Assembly: GCA_000384615.1 (NCBI GenBank)
Contig: ARQU01000005.1
Coordinates: 25,294-89,293 of the forward strand
Origin: an alpha proteobacterium SCGC AAA536-G10
GTDB lineage: Bacteria > Pseudomonadota > Alphaproteobacteria > Puniceispirillales > Marisalimonadaceae
DNA: 64,000 nucleotides
Reading direction: 5' to 3'
Shown: positions 7,538 through 17,978 of the stretch, in pieces
Layout: every line of letters starts with the position of its first letter
Numbering within the stretch: position 1 is the stretch's first letter
Made by a program: the position numbers and the translations under genes
Notes under the pieces: model-generated
What the model was told of the DNA's origin: nothing
The model's database searches: none
The model's input: the letters and a program-made list of their open reading frames with translations, nothing else

Positions 7538-8073
7538 AAAGTCTAAACTTTTTTATATCTACTAATAATTATAAATTTCTAATTTTTATTATATTTTTTT
7601 TTACTATTAATTTAATATTTTATTCACAACCCACTCATTCTGAAACGAAAAACTCTATAAATGGAAGTGGGCTCAAAATCCCCAGAATAGTCTCTTTAAA
7701 AAACTCCTTAACATTTATGAGAACTGGGCCTGGAAAAGAATTTCCAATAAAGTTTGAAATTAATCAAAAAAGGTACCCTGTTAAAATAATCGCTGAGTTT
7801 AATAATTGGAGAAAAGTAAATACTAAAAATAACTTATCAGGTTGGATACATACACAATTATTATCCGCATTCAGAACTGGATTACTTATTACAAATACTC
7901 CATTGAAAAGACGTCCTTCAGTTTCGAGTAAAACTCTAGCCAAATTACTTCCAGACTTATTAATTAAAGTAAAAAAATGTAAATTAGAATGGTGTAACAT
8001 TGAAGTTCTTGAAAATAAAAACTTTGTTGGCTGGATTAGGAAGAACACTATTTGGGGTTCTGTTTATGAATAA
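7534..8073 (+). CDS. Secreted SH3-like domain protein
   Basis: The product has 179 residues. A long hydrophobic stretch at about 14-35 after a basic N-terminus indicates a signal peptide or membrane anchor, ending near THSE. Two bacterial SH3-like repeats follow: LTFMRTGPGKEFPI with NWRKVNT...SGWIHTQLL (about 58-108), and a second with TPLKRRPSVSSK, CNIEVL and FVGWIRK (about 113-176). Such modules often bind peptidoglycan. Two cysteines (about 148 and 153) could pair in the periplasm. It overlaps the E1-like gene by 4 bases, so the two are co-translated. Function beyond envelope location is unknown. Confidence 0.75.
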   Translation: MKSLNFFISTNNYKFLIFIIFFFTINLIFYSQPTHSETKNSINGSGLKIPRIVSLKNSLTFMRTGPGKEFPIKFEINQKRYPVKIIAEFNNWRKVNTKNNLSGWIHTQLLSAFRTGLLITNTPLKRRPSVSSKTLAKLLPDLLIKVKKCKLEWCNIEVLENKNFVGWIRKNTIWGSVYE

Positions 8074-8145
8074 CTATAATTATTTCATTTATTCTCCTTT
8101 AGGATTAAGGTAAGATTTGAATTATAAATGTTGAAGGTATTTTCT

Positions 8146-8646
8146 ATGGCTTTATTTAAAAACTCATTTAATTATCAGGAATTAATTGATTGTGCTAAGG
8201 GTCAACTAGCTGGTGTAGATTTTCCCAAACTCCCATTACCACCTATGCTTATGTTTGATGAAATCACAAATATTAGAGAGACTGGTGGGAACTATGATAA
8301 AGGGACAGCTCATGCTAAGTTTAAAATTACTCCAGATAAATGGTTCTTTCCATGTCATTTTGAAAATGATCCTGTAATGCCGGGATGCCTAGGAATGGAT
8401 GCGCTATGGCAACTTTTAGGTTTTTCATTAGGAAATATGGGTGGTAGAGGAAAAGGTAGAGCTATATCCGTAGGAAAAGTAAAATTTACTGGACAAATAT
8501 TGCCAATTGCTAAAAAAGTAGAGTATTTTCTTGATTTTAAAAGAATTATAATGAGAAAGCTAATTTTAGGTATAGCTGATGGAAGAGTTGTTTGTGACAA
8601 TAAGACCGTTTTTGAAGCATCTGACATTAGGGTTGGACTTTTTTAA
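8146..8646 (+). CDS. fabA: 3-hydroxydecanoyl-ACP dehydratase/isomerase
   Basis: FabA dehydrates 3-hydroxyacyl-ACP and isomerises trans-2- to cis-3-decenoyl-ACP, the branch point to unsaturated fatty acids. The catalytic region WFFPCHFENDPVMPGCLG is intact, with His71 and Asp85 counted from the start chosen here, the same numbers as in E. coli FabA. An in-frame ATG lies 18 bp upstream (8128), but GAAGG at 8133-8137 is 8 nt from the ATG at 8146, and that start gives the family length (166 residues) and register. It heads a fabA-fabB-fabI operon. The iron regulator gene (irr/fur type) often found before fabA in alphaproteobacteria is absent. Confidence 0.96.
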   Translation: MALFKNSFNYQELIDCAKGQLAGVDFPKLPLPPMLMFDEITNIRETGGNYDKGTAHAKFKITPDKWFFPCHFENDPVMPGCLGMDALWQLLGFSLGNMGGRGKGRAISVGKVKFTGQILPIAKKVEYFLDFKRIIMRKLILGIADGRVVCDNKTVFEASDIRVGLF

Positions 8647-8679
8647 GATTAATTAATTCTAACATAAATAGGATTTAAT

Positions 8680-9909
8680 ATGAGTAATGAAAAAAGAGTT
8701 GTTATTACTGGTATGGGTATAGTTAGCTCTATTGGTAATAACGTAGAGGAAGTTAAAAATTCTTTAATAAATCAAAAATCAGGCATTGTTCAAGCTGATA
8801 CTTACAAAGAGATGGGCTTTCGAAGTCAAATTCATGGTGAAGTAAAACTTAATTTAGAAGATCATGTTGATAAAAAACAACTTAGGTTTATGGGTGCAGG
8901 AGCTGCATATTCTGTCCTTTCAATGGAACAAGCTATTAAAGATTCTGGATTAACTACTCAGGAAATTTCTAACCCCAAAACTGGCATTATTGCTGGATCT
9001 GGTGGTCCTAGTACTTTAAACTTACTTCAATCGTTTGATATTGCAAGAAAAAAAGGTCCTAAAAGAGTAGGTCCTTTTATGGTTCCACGATGTATGAGTT
9101 CGTCTGTATCAGCCTGTATCGCTACTTTTTTTAAAATTAAAGGTGTAAATTTTTCAATTACTTCTGCTTGTTCTACATCAGCTCATTGTATTGGTATTGG
9201 AACAGATCAAATTAGGTACGGAAATCAAAATATAATTTTTGCAGGAGGAGGTGAAGAGCTTGACTGGACACTCTCTGTGCTATTTGATGCTATGGGAGCA
9301 ATGTCTAGTAGATATAATGATACTCCAGAATTAGCCTCTAGGCCATACGATTTAGATAGAGACGGATTTGTAATTGCCGGAGGTGGTGGAATGCTTGTTT
9401 TAGAAGAACTTGAGCATGCAAAAGCAAGGGGTGCTAAAATTTATGGTGAAATAGTTGGCCATTGTGCAAATTCTGATGGCTACGATATGGTTGCACCAAG
9501 TGGGGAAGGTGCAATTAGATGTATGCAGCAGGCTCTAACAAAAACGAAACAAAAAGTCGATTATATAAATGCTCACGGAACAAGTACCCCTGTTGGAGAT
9601 ATGCAGGAACTTCATGCTGTAAGAGAAGTCTTTAAAGATAAAGGCTATCTACCAAAACTTACCAGCACTAAGTCCTTAACAGGTCACTCTTTAGGAGCTA
9701 CAGGTGTACAGGAGGCTATCTATACATTACTAATGATGAACAATAATTTTATTTCAGGATCTGCTAACATTAATAATGAAGATCCAGAAATAGGCTCTAT
9801 CGACATACCTAGAAAAACTATCGAAAATATAGATGTTAATTTAGCCCTTTCAAATTCTTTTGGATTTGGAGGGACAAATGCGTGTCTTGCTTTGTCTAAA
9901 TTTAATTAA
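8680..9909 (+). CDS. fabB: 3-oxoacyl-ACP synthase I
   Basis: FabB elongates the cis-3-decenoyl-ACP made by FabA and so commits chains to unsaturated products. The 409-residue product has the Cys-His-His triad of the condensing enzymes: Cys164 in SACSTSAHC, His299 in [11 protein letters not shown] and His336 in [10 protein letters not shown], with the conserved Lys331 before it. The C-terminus [11 protein letters not shown] is typical. It sits 33 bp after fabA and 11 bp before fabI, the operon order found in many alphaproteobacteria. FabB rather than FabF is favoured by the fabA partner. Confidence 0.95.
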   Translation: MSNEKRVVITGMGIVSSIGNNVEEVKNSLINQKSGIVQADTYKEMGFRSQIHGEVKLNLEDHVDKKQLRFMGAGAAYSVLSMEQAIKDSGLTTQEISNPKTGIIAGSGGPSTLNLLQSFDIARKKGPKRVGPFMVPRCMSSSVSACIATFFKIKGVNFSITSACSTSAHCIGIGTDQIRYGNQNIIFAGGGEELDWTLSVLFDAMGAMSSRYNDTPELASRPYDLDRDGFVIAGGGGMLVLEELEHAKARGAKIYGEIVGHCANSDGYDMVAPSGEGAIRCMQQALTKTKQKVDYINAHGTSTPVGDMQELHAVREVFKDKGYLPKLTSTKSLTGHSLGATGVQEAIYTLLMMNNNFISGSANINNEDPEIGSIDIPRKTIENIDVNLALSNSFGFGGTNACLALSKFN

Positions 9910-9920
9910 GAAAGTATATT

Positions 9921-10724
9921 ATGTCTATATTGAATGGAAAAAAAGGTCTTATAATGGGCGTTGCAAATGAGCGTTCAATAGCTTGGGGTATTGCTAAAAC
10001 CTTAGCTGATTACGGCGCAGAGCTAGCTTTTTCCTATCAAAATGAAGGATTTAAAAAAAGATTAATTCCTCTTATGGAATCTATAAAAGCAAATATGTTT
10101 TATGAGTGTGATGTTTCCAAAGATATTAATGAGACAAACTCTATAGAAAATATGTTTAATAAAATTTTAGAAACTTGGGATGAAATTGATTTTGTTGTAC
10201 ACGCCCTTGCATATTCAGATAAAGAAGAATTAAAAGGGAAGTATGTTAATTGTAGTAGAGAAAACTTTCTAAATTCACTTGATATATCAGCATTTAGCTT
10301 TACAAGAACTGCTAAATCAGCTTTTCCACTTATGTCTTTAAACGGAGGAAGTTTGTTAACTTTGTCCTATCTTGGTGCAGAAAGAACTACACCTAACTAC
10401 AATGTAATGGGAGTAGCCAAGTCAGCATTGGAAGCTTCAATTAAGTATTTAGCAATGGATCTAGGTAAAAATAATATTAGAGTTAATGGGTTATCTGCAG
10501 GTCCAGTAAAAACACTCGCAGGCGCGGCTATTTCTGGTGCTCGCCATGTATATAGATACTCTGAGAATGTAGCGCCATTGAAATTTAATCCTGAGCTAAC
10601 AGAAATCGGTAATTCTGCTTTGTACCTTATATCAGATTTATCATCCGGTGTAACAGGTAACATTCACCACATAGATGGAGGATTACATAGTGTTGCAATA
10701 CCTAAAATAAATGATCTAATGTAA
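9921..10724 (+). CDS. fabI: Enoyl-ACP reductase (NADH)
   Basis: FabI carries out the last reduction of each fatty acid elongation round. The 267-residue product has the FabI cofactor loop GVANERSIAWGIA (13-25) and the active-site residues Tyr150, Tyr160 and Lys167 in the Y-x6-K arrangement (PNYNVMGVAK). It is the last gene of the fabA-fabB-fabI group. Its stop is 6 bp from the stop of the convergent enoyl-CoA hydratase gene, and no hairpin terminator fits in between. Confidence 0.96.
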   Translation: MSILNGKKGLIMGVANERSIAWGIAKTLADYGAELAFSYQNEGFKKRLIPLMESIKANMFYECDVSKDINETNSIENMFNKILETWDEIDFVVHALAYSDKEELKGKYVNCSRENFLNSLDISAFSFTRTAKSAFPLMSLNGGSLLTLSYLGAERTTPNYNVMGVAKSALEASIKYLAMDLGKNNIRVNGLSAGPVKTLAGAAISGARHVYRYSENVAPLKFNPELTEIGNSALYLISDLSSGVTGNIHHIDGGLHSVAIPKINDLM

Positions 10725-10730
10725 TTTACA

Positions 10731-11522
10731 CTATCTATTGTTCCAAACAGGTTTTCTTTTTTCTGAAAAAGCTTCCATACCTTCAACATGATCTTGAAGT
10801 GCAAAAGTTGAATAAAATAGAGCTCGTTCAGTACGAATACCCTCATCAAGAGTGGTTTCATATGCAACATTAACAGCTTGCTTTGCTAATTTGGCTAAAG
10901 GTTTGGATTGATTAGCAATTTTTTGAGCAATCTCTTTTAGAGAAACATTGAACTCTTCATTACTTACGACTTTTGCTACTAATCCTGACTTTTCTGCTTC
11001 TTCAGCTGATATCATATCACCTGTCAAAATTGCTAACATAGCTTTTGATTTGCCAATAGATCTTGTCAACCTTTGGGTTCCACCTGCACCAGGTATAGCA
11101 CCAATATTTATTTCGGGTTGACCAAACTTTGCATTGTCCGAAGCAATTATAAAATCACACATCATGGCCAACTCACAACCACCACCTAATGCGTATCCTT
11201 TAACACCCGCTATAATTGGAGTTTGAATTTTGGGAATATCAAGCCATCCATTTTCTATATATCTTGTTTCATAGACTGAGGCAAAATTATGTTTTACCAT
11301 CTCTTTTAAGTCAGCACCAGCTGCAAATGCTTTTTCAGAACCTATCAAAACTATACAACCTATAGATAAATCATTGTCAAATTTTTCAGTTGCTTCTTTT
11401 ATTGCTAGTATAAAACCAGCTGACAAAGGGTTAAGCTTGTTTTCATGATTTAATTGAACCCAACCTACACCATTTTCTGACCACGTTTTAATCCATTCAG
11501 TTTTTGGAACAACACTTAACAT
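10731..11522 (-). CDS. Enoyl-CoA hydratase
   Basis: A crotonase-fold enzyme that hydrates 2-trans-enoyl-CoA in beta-oxidation. The 263 residues match classic enoyl-CoA hydratase very closely: oxyanion-hole region FAAGADLKEM (66-75), GGGCELAMMCD with catalytic Glu117, and GQPEINIGAIPGAGGTQRL with catalytic Glu137. Both glutamates argue for a true hydratase rather than an isomerase or synthase. SD-like AGGAGG lies before the ATG. It is 18 bp downstream of pnp on the same strand and may be transcribed with it; the two functions are unrelated. Confidence 0.93.
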   Translation of the reverse strand: MLSVVPKTEWIKTWSENGVGWVQLNHENKLNPLSAGFILAIKEATEKFDNDLSIGCIVLIGSEKAFAAGADLKEMVKHNFASVYETRYIENGWLDIPKIQTPIIAGVKGYALGGGCELAMMCDFIIASDNAKFGQPEINIGAIPGAGGTQRLTRSIGKSKAMLAILTGDMISAEEAEKSGLVAKVVSNEEFNVSLKEIAQKIANQSKPLAKLAKQAVNVAYETTLDEGIRTERALFYSTFALQDHVEGMEAFSEKRKPVWNNR

Positions 11523-11540
11523 AAAGACCTCCTAGAGTAT

Positions 11541-13655
11541 TTAATTAATCTTTTTTTTACTTTCTATATCTTCGCCTGTATTTTGGTCGACACGTTTCAT
11601 AGATAATTTAACTTTTCCCCTGTCATCAAAACCTATGACTTTAACCTTAACTTCATCACCCTCTTTACAAATATCAGTTGTTTTCTCAGTTCTAGCATTT
11701 TGTAATTCAGAAATATGAACTAATCCATCTTTAGCTCCAAGAAAGTTAACAAAAGCTCCAAAATCTACTGTTTTTACAACTTTTCCAGTATAAACAAATC
11801 CCAATTCTGCTTCAGCAACAATGTCATTTATTCTTTTTTGGGCTGCTTCTGATGATTCTGTATCTGAAGCGGCAATTTTGATTGTACCGTCATCTTCAAT
11901 ATCTACTTTTGCACCAGTTGTTTCACATATTTCCCTAATCATTTTACCACCAGGCCCAATAATATCCCGAATTTTTTCTAGTTTAACTTTCAAAGTAGTT
12001 ATTTTTGGAGCCGAATCTGCCAAGGCTTCTCTTGACGATCCTATGGCTTTGCTCATTTCATTTAATATATGAATTCTGCCTTCTTTAGCTTGATCTAATG
12101 CTATTTTCATAATTTCTTTAGTAATAGATGTGATCTTAATATCCATTTGTAGACTTGTAATTCCATCTTTTGTTCCAGCAACTTTAAAATCCATATCACC
12201 TAAATGATCTTCATCACCTAAAATATCTGACAAAACTGAAAATTCTTTTTTCTCTTTAATCAATCCCATAGCAATACCAGCAACAGGTTTTTTTAAAGGA
12301 ACACCAGCATCCATTAAAGCCAGTGAAGTACCGCATACTGTTGCCATTGAGGATGAACCGTTTGATTCGGTAATCTCAGAAACAATTCTTACAGTATATG
12401 GAAAATCGTCTCCTTTTGGTAGTAAAGGGTTGATAGCTCTCCATGCCAATTTTCCGTGCCCTATTTCTCTTCTCCCTGGAGACCCTACTCTACCTGCTTC
12501 ACCAACTGAGTATGGCGGAAAATTATAGTGCAACATAAATTTTGACCTATATTCACCTTCTAAAGCATCAATTATTTGTTCATCTTGACCAGTTCCTAAT
12601 GTGGCTACAACTAAAGCCTGAGTTTCTCCTCTAGTAAATAATGCAGAACCATGAGCTCTTGGTAAAGTGCCAACCTCAGCTACTATTGATCTCACTGATT
12701 TAGTATCTCTACCATCAATTCTTTTTTTTGTTTTTAAAATATTTCCCCGTACGATATCTGCTTCCATATTTTTTGTTAAAGAAGAAACTAATGTTAAATT
12801 TGCTTTTTCTTCAAATTCTAACAAGATATCATTTCTAATATCAGATAACATTTTTGATCTATTTGACTTATCAATTTCTTTGTAAGCCTTCACAAACTTT
12901 TTTCTAAATGGTTGAATTATTTTTAAATATTCATCCTTTTCATTTAAATCCTCCGGCAAAGGTCTAGGCTCTTTTGCTGCAACTTCAGCTAAATCTATTA
13001 TGGCTTTAATAACATGTTCTATTTGTTTATGGCCATAATCAACGGCACCTAACATTATTTCTTCAGATAGCTCAGAAGCTTCTGATTCAACCATCAAAAC
13101 TCCGTCTGTAGTACCTGCGACAACCAAATCTAAATTTGCATTTTTCATCTGATCTATTGTTGGATTCAATATATAATTATTCCCATCCCAACCAATTCTA
13201 CATCCACCAATCGGACCCATAAATGGTAGTCCTGAAATTGTTAAAGCTGCAGAAGCTCCTAAAATAGCAATTATGTCAGGATCATTTTCCATATCATGAG
13301 CGAGTACAGTAGCAATAACTTGGGTCTCATTCTTGTAATTTTTATGAAATAAAGGTCTAATTGGTCTATCTATTAATCTTGATACTAAAGTTTCTTTTTC
13401 TGAAGGTCTTCCTTCCCTTTTGAAAAAACCACCTGGTATTCTCCCAGCAGCAAATGTTTTTTCTTGATAATTAACAGTAAGAGGGAAAAAATCAATTCCA
13501 GGTTTAGCAAAAGATGCCCCAACTGCTGTACATAATACAGTAGTACCTCCATAAGTGACCATAACTGCACCATCAGCTTGGCGAGCAACTTTTCCAGTTT
13601 CGAATGTTAATAATTTACCACCCCACGTGATCTCTTTTCTATAAACTTCAAACAT
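11541..13655 (-). CDS. pnp: Polynucleotide phosphorylase
   Basis: PNPase degrades RNA from the 3' end by phosphorolysis and is part of the RNA degradosome. The 704 residues contain two RNase PH-like domains (about 1-230 and 310-540) joined by a helical linker, then a KH domain with [14 protein letters not shown] (about 557-570) and an S1 domain with [13 protein letters not shown] (about 620-690). Length and architecture are normal. GAGGAT precedes the ATG. It follows rpsO by 81 bp, the conserved rpsO-pnp arrangement in which PNPase often controls its own mRNA from the leader. Confidence 0.97.
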   Translation of the reverse strand: MFEVYRKEITWGGKLLTFETGKVARQADGAVMVTYGGTTVLCTAVGASFAKPGIDFFPLTVNYQEKTFAAGRIPGGFFKREGRPSEKETLVSRLIDRPIRPLFHKNYKNETQVIATVLAHDMENDPDIIAILGASAALTISGLPFMGPIGGCRIGWDGNNYILNPTIDQMKNANLDLVVAGTTDGVLMVESEASELSEEIMLGAVDYGHKQIEHVIKAIIDLAEVAAKEPRPLPEDLNEKDEYLKIIQPFRKKFVKAYKEIDKSNRSKMLSDIRNDILLEFEEKANLTLVSSLTKNMEADIVRGNILKTKKRIDGRDTKSVRSIVAEVGTLPRAHGSALFTRGETQALVVATLGTGQDEQIIDALEGEYRSKFMLHYNFPPYSVGEAGRVGSPGRREIGHGKLAWRAINPLLPKGDDFPYTVRIVSEITESNGSSSMATVCGTSLALMDAGVPLKKPVAGIAMGLIKEKKEFSVLSDILGDEDHLGDMDFKVAGTKDGITSLQMDIKITSITKEIMKIALDQAKEGRIHILNEMSKAIGSSREALADSAPKITTLKVKLEKIRDIIGPGGKMIREICETTGAKVDIEDDGTIKIAASDTESSEAAQKRINDIVAEAELGFVYTGKVVKTVDFGAFVNFLGAKDGLVHISELQNARTEKTTDICKEGDEVKVKVIGFDDRGKVKLSMKRVDQNTGEDIESKKKIN

Positions 13656-13736
13656 AATAGTATCCTCTACTTACTTCTTAAACTCTAATAACTTTTTAAA
13701 TTTATAAAAATATATCTGTATAATATTTTAATAAAA

Positions 13737-14006
13737 TTATCTTCTTAAACCTAGTTTTTTGATCAAGTCAAGATAACGGTCTTGATTTTTGTTTTTTATA
13801 TATTTTAATAGATTTCTTCTTTGGCCTACCATGCTCAAAAGACCACGACGCGAGCCAAAATCTTTTTTATGGCCTTTTAGATGTTCAGTAAGATTTTTAA
13901 TTCTCTCAGTCAAGATAGCAACTTGAACGTCAGCTGACCCAGAATCTAATTCATTTTTTCCAAAGTCTTTAATTAATTCAACTGTTTTATTTTTTTCAAT
14001 CGACAT
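13737..14006 (-). CDS. rpsO: 30S ribosomal protein S15
   Basis: S15 binds 16S rRNA in the platform of the small subunit and contacts 23S rRNA. The 89 residues show the family pattern: [22 protein letters not shown], then [19 protein letters not shown], with C-terminal LGLRR. Length is normal. AGGGA precedes the ATG. It sits between truB (16 bp) and pnp in the conserved ribosome/RNA-processing block. Confidence 0.98.
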   Translation of the reverse strand: MSIEKNKTVELIKDFGKNELDSGSADVQVAILTERIKNLTEHLKGHKKDFGSRRGLLSMVGQRRNLLKYIKNKNQDRYLDLIKKLGLRR

Positions 14007-14022
14007 CGTATTTCCCTTCTAT

Positions 14023-14952
14023 TTAATAATTAATTATGCGTTTTGGTTTAACTAAGTCAGTATCAATTTTAATAATAGCTATAAGATTATTATTGCTAAT
14101 AGCGCATATTTTTTCAAATTCTTGATAGTTTGGGTATTTATTTATGAATTTATTTTTAAATTCTAGGGAATTTAATTGAATTTTTTGTCCTAGTTTTAAC
14201 TTCCTCGCCTCTAATTTATTCAAAGCCAATGCCGGGATGTCGTCTAGCGCAGCTTCGATTGGTAACATTCTATTTAATATTGCTGGACTATGTAGTATTT
14301 CTCTAAAGAAATCTATAAAAATCGTATTTTTCTCTACAAAATCTCCAACAGAATGTCTTCTTATCATTGTAACATGACCTTTAGTATTTAGTTTTTCTGC
14401 AATATCTCTTGCTAACGACCTTACATACGTACCTTTTCCACAAATAACTTCAAATTCAGCAAAATCAGAATTGATAATTTTTTTTAAAACTAATTTGGTT
14501 ATTTCTACTTGCCTTGCTTCGTGTTCAATAATTATGCTTTTTCTAGCTAATTTATAGGATCGCCTTCCACCTATTTTAATTGCCGAGTAAAGAGGAGGTT
14601 TTTGGTATATTTTACCGATAAAAAACTTCATTATGTTAAATATCTGATTTTTTGTTGGTCTTACATTTGAATTTTCTAAAACTTTACCTTCTGAATCATC
14701 AGTGTCTGTTGTTTGACCCCACCTAATAATAAAAGAATATTTTTTATTTTTATTCTGAATAAAAGAAATACATTTTGTTGCTTCTCCCACCGCTATAGGT
14801 AAAACACCACTTGCCAACGGATCAAGTGTGCCTCCATGTCCAATTTTTTTTATATTTAATATTTTAGAAATTTTGGTAACAGCTTGACGAGAAGTAACAC
14901 CAATTTGCTTATCTAGTATTATCCAACCATTAATATTACTAATTTTAACCAA
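14023..14952 (-). CDS. truB: tRNA pseudouridine-55 synthase
   Basis: TruB makes pseudouridine 55 in the T loop of tRNAs and also acts as an RNA chaperone. The 309-residue product has the catalytic motif GHGGTLDPLASGVLP with Asp44 and the later KGTYVRSLARDI. The start appears to be TTG (14950-14952): no ATG or GTG lies near, and the protein begins in register with the family (NGWIILDKQ). TTAGG lies directly before it, too close for a normal Shine-Dalgarno, so translation may depend on coupling to rbfA 22 bp upstream. Confidence 0.95.
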   Translation of the reverse strand: MVKISNINGWIILDKQIGVTSRQAVTKISKILNIKKIGHGGTLDPLASGVLPIAVGEATKCISFIQNKNKKYSFIIRWGQTTDTDDSEGKVLENSNVRPTKNQIFNIMKFFIGKIYQKPPLYSAIKIGGRRSYKLARKSIIIEHEARQVEITKLVLKKIINSDFAEFEVICGKGTYVRSLARDIAEKLNTKGHVTMIRRHSVGDFVEKNTIFIDFFREILHSPAILNRMLPIEAALDDIPALALNKLEARKLKLGQKIQLNSLEFKNKFINKYPNYQEFEKICAISNNNLIAIIKIDTDLVKPKRIINY

Positions 14953-14974
14953 CCTAATTGTTAATAATGAAATT

Positions 14975-15373
14975 TTACTTTTTAATTTTTTGTAAAATAT
15001 TCTCTATATTTCTAGCATATTCAAAAGTTTCATCAATTCTAAAATGAAGTTTTGGAATTTGTCTTAGATTAAGTTTGTTTGAAATCAATTTTTTTAGTCG
15101 TCCATTTGCTTTGCTAAGACTGTCTAATACATCAGACTTATTTTCGCCCCCCAAAGGCATTATGTAAACTCTTGCATTTTTCAAATCAGGACTAACATTT
15201 ACTTCAGTAACCGTTATAGTATTATTTTCAATAACTTGATCATAAAAAGTTTCACGAAGCAAAGCATTAGAAATTAGATGCCTTAGTTCTTCTCCAACTC
15301 TAAGTTGTCTTTGAGATTTAATGGAATTATCTTTAGATTTTCTATTAATTTTATAATCAAACTCATTAGTCAT
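14975..15373 (-). CDS. rbfA: Ribosome-binding factor A
   Basis: RbfA binds the immature 30S subunit and helps mature the 5' end of 16S rRNA. The 132-residue product has the type-II KH-like fold signature RVGEELRHLISNALLRE, VNVSPDLKNARVYIMPLGG and the C-terminal PKLHFRIDETFEYARNIE. It lies 8 bp after infB on the same strand and 22 bp before truB, the conserved infB-rbfA-truB order. Confidence 0.96.
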   Translation of the reverse strand: MTNEFDYKINRKSKDNSIKSQRQLRVGEELRHLISNALLRETFYDQVIENNTITVTEVNVSPDLKNARVYIMPLGGENKSDVLDSLSKANGRLKKLISNKLNLRQIPKLHFRIDETFEYARNIENILQKIKK

Positions 15374-15381
15374 TATTGCGC

Positions 15382-17958
15382 CTATCCAACTTTTTTATCA
15401 ATTGAATCCAAAGTACGGGCTACCTCTTTTACTTCAAAACATTCCATTACGTCACCAACTTGAATGTCATTATAATTTTCAAACCCCATCCCACATTCTG
15501 TTCCCTCACGGACTTCTTTAACCTCATCTTTAAATCTTCTTAGAGTTTTAAGCATTCCTTGATGAACTACTGTGTTATCTCTGAGCAATCTGAAACTACA
15601 ACCTTTTTTAACAATTCCTTCATTAACAAAACAACCAGCAATCTTTCCAATTTTAGATACTGAGAATACTTTTCTTATTTCAGCATATCCAATAAAATTT
15701 TCTTGTAAATCAGGGTCTAGCATACCAGTAAGTGCTAATTTCGCATCCTCAATTAACTCGTAAATAATTGAATGATACCTTATTTCTATATTATCTCTTC
15801 TGGAAAGTTCTCTTGCTTGAGGAATGGCTCTAACATTAAAAGCAAATACAAGCGCTGAAGATGCTGAAGCTAAAGTTATATCAGACTCACTTATAGCCCC
15901 TACTGCACCAGACAACACTCTTATTTTGACTAATGAGTTACCTAATTTTTCTAACGCAACTTTGATAGCTTCCAATGATCCATGAACGTCTGTTTTAATA
16001 ATAACAGGTAGTTCAGATGATACACCAGATTGGATATCCTCTAACATTTGTTCTACAGATCCTCTTGCTGACAAAGTTGCCTCTTTTTGTTTTGATTTCC
16101 TAGATCTATATTCAGCAATTTCTCTAGCTTTAGATTCTGAATCTACTACATGAGCTATATCGCCCGCATCAGGCGTTCCTGACAAACCAAGAACTTCAAC
16201 TGGCATAGAAGGGCCAGCTTTATTTATTCTTTTTCCTAAATCATTGATTAATGCCCTAACCTTACCAGATACGCTACCAACTACTATGATGTCACCAACT
16301 TTCAAAGTACCTGATTTCACAAGTAAAGTTATTACAGAGCCTTTACCTCTCTCTACCTTAGATTCAACCACCACACCATTAGCATTTATTGTTGCATCAC
16401 TCTTTAACTCCATTAAGTCTGCCTGAAGTTCTAGGGCTTCAAGAAGATTATTTAGACCTTCTTTATTAATTGCAGAAACATTTATACATTGTATATCACC
16501 ACCCATTTCTTCGGGTATAAGTTCATATTGAAGTAATTCAGTTCTAACTTTTTGTGGATTTGCATCTGGCTTATCACATTTGTTAACGGCAACTATAATT
16601 GGACATGAAGCAGCTTTAGCGTGTTTGATTGCTTCAATTGTTTGCGGTTTAATACCATCATCCGCTGCAACAACTAATATAACAATATCTGTAACATTAG
16701 CTCCTCTAGCCCTCATTTCTGAAAAAGCTTCATGACCAGGTGTATCTATAAAAGAAATTTGAGAACCAGATTTTGTTGTAATTTGGTATGCGCCTATATG
16801 TTGGGTTATTCCTCCTGCTTCACCATCTGCAACTTTACTTTTTCTTAAAGCATCTAATAAAGAAGTTTTACCATGATCTACATGACCCATTATTGTTACA
16901 ATAGGGGGTCTAGCAGTAAGATTTTCTGGATTATTTTCTTCTAGCATAAGATCTAATTCTACATCAGATTCCGAAATTCTTTTCGGTTTGTGACCAAATT
17001 CAGTTGTAATCAGCTCAGCTGTTTCAGAATCTATAACTTCAGTAGCAGTTGCCATAATTCCATTTTTCATTAACTCTCTGACAACGTCTGCTGTTTTTTC
17101 TGTCATCCGGTTAGCTAATTCTGAAACTGTAATTGTATCCGGTATTGTTACTTCTCTAAACTGCTTTATAGCTGGCGTTTGATCTGCTTGCATTCTTGCC
17201 TTTTCGCGTCGTCTTTTGATTGACGCCAAAGATCTAACTCTGACATTGTCAGAATCCAATGCACGAGCAATTGTCATTTTTCCTTGTCTTTTTTCTTGAA
17301 ACCCTCTGTTAAATGTAGTTTTTTTTGCATTTTCTCTAAATATGTCTTTTTCTTGAACTTTATTCCCTATTCGCAATTTATTATTAAGCGGTGTTTCAAT
17401 ATCAGTTAATTTTTGTCTATCTTTTTCAGCTTGTAAGACAGCTTCTTCAGCTTTCTTGGCATCAATCTGAACTTGTTTTTGTTCTTCTTCAATTTTTTTA
17501 ATTTCAAGTATTTCTTCTGTTTCTGATTTTCTTCTAGCTAATATCTTATCCTTTGGTGCTAAAGACGAAGCTGCTTCTGATGCTTCTAATGCATTAGCTG
17601 CAATCCTGGCTTCTTCAAATTTAGCCTTCTCAACTTTTTCAGAAGCAATTGTGTCAGCATCCGCGGCAGTCTTTGCTAATCCCTCTTGTAACATCTTGCT
17701 TCTGGACTGAATTTCTTTAGCACTTAGTCCCGAACTATTTTCGTTATTAGTTCTTTCAATAATTTTTTCGTTAATATTAAGCCTGTTTAGTGATCTTTTT
17801 GTTCTTTTAACTTCAACTTGAACCGTACCTCTTCCTGCTCTAGAATTTGCGGTAATACTATTTGAAGATTTGGGTGATGGAACAGAATGTTTTAATGTTA
17901 ATTTTCCACCTGAAGCAAGACTAAGCTTTTTTCTTTCTCCGTTTTTATTCTCTTCCAT
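15382..17958 (-). CDS. infB: Translation initiation factor IF-2
   Basis: IF-2 is the GTPase that delivers initiator tRNA to the 30S subunit. The 858 residues have a long charged, low-complexity N-terminal part (about 1-270, with KKLSLASGGKLTLK typical of alphaproteobacterial IF-2), an IF2_N segment, then the G domain: GHVDHGKT at 358-365, DTPGHEAF near 404 and NKCDKP near 458. The C-terminal IF2 and beta-barrel domains are complete. It follows nusA by 20 bp. The small ylxR/DUF448 gene that usually sits between nusA and infB is missing. Confidence 0.97.
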   Translation of the reverse strand: MEENKNGERKKLSLASGGKLTLKHSVPSPKSSNSITANSRAGRGTVQVEVKRTKRSLNRLNINEKIIERTNNENSSGLSAKEIQSRSKMLQEGLAKTAADADTIASEKVEKAKFEEARIAANALEASEAASSLAPKDKILARRKSETEEILEIKKIEEEQKQVQIDAKKAEEAVLQAEKDRQKLTDIETPLNNKLRIGNKVQEKDIFRENAKKTTFNRGFQEKRQGKMTIARALDSDNVRVRSLASIKRRREKARMQADQTPAIKQFREVTIPDTITVSELANRMTEKTADVVRELMKNGIMATATEVIDSETAELITTEFGHKPKRISESDVELDLMLEENNPENLTARPPIVTIMGHVDHGKTSLLDALRKSKVADGEAGGITQHIGAYQITTKSGSQISFIDTPGHEAFSEMRARGANVTDIVILVVAADDGIKPQTIEAIKHAKAASCPIIVAVNKCDKPDANPQKVRTELLQYELIPEEMGGDIQCINVSAINKEGLNNLLEALELQADLMELKSDATINANGVVVESKVERGKGSVITLLVKSGTLKVGDIIVVGSVSGKVRALINDLGKRINKAGPSMPVEVLGLSGTPDAGDIAHVVDSESKAREIAEYRSRKSKQKEATLSARGSVEQMLEDIQSGVSSELPVIIKTDVHGSLEAIKVALEKLGNSLVKIRVLSGAVGAISESDITLASASSALVFAFNVRAIPQARELSRRDNIEIRYHSIIYELIEDAKLALTGMLDPDLQENFIGYAEIRKVFSVSKIGKIAGCFVNEGIVKKGCSFRLLRDNTVVHQGMLKTLRRFKDEVKEVREGTECGMGFENYNDIQVGDVMECFEVKEVARTLDSIDKKVG

Positions 17959-17978
17959 GGTTTCAATTCCTTAAACTA

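Noticed and set aside
8095-8104. TCCT-TT-AGGA upstream of fabA as a second copy of the coaBC operator
   Set aside because: Only 4-bp arms match and the AAAA/TTTT core is absent; too short to support.
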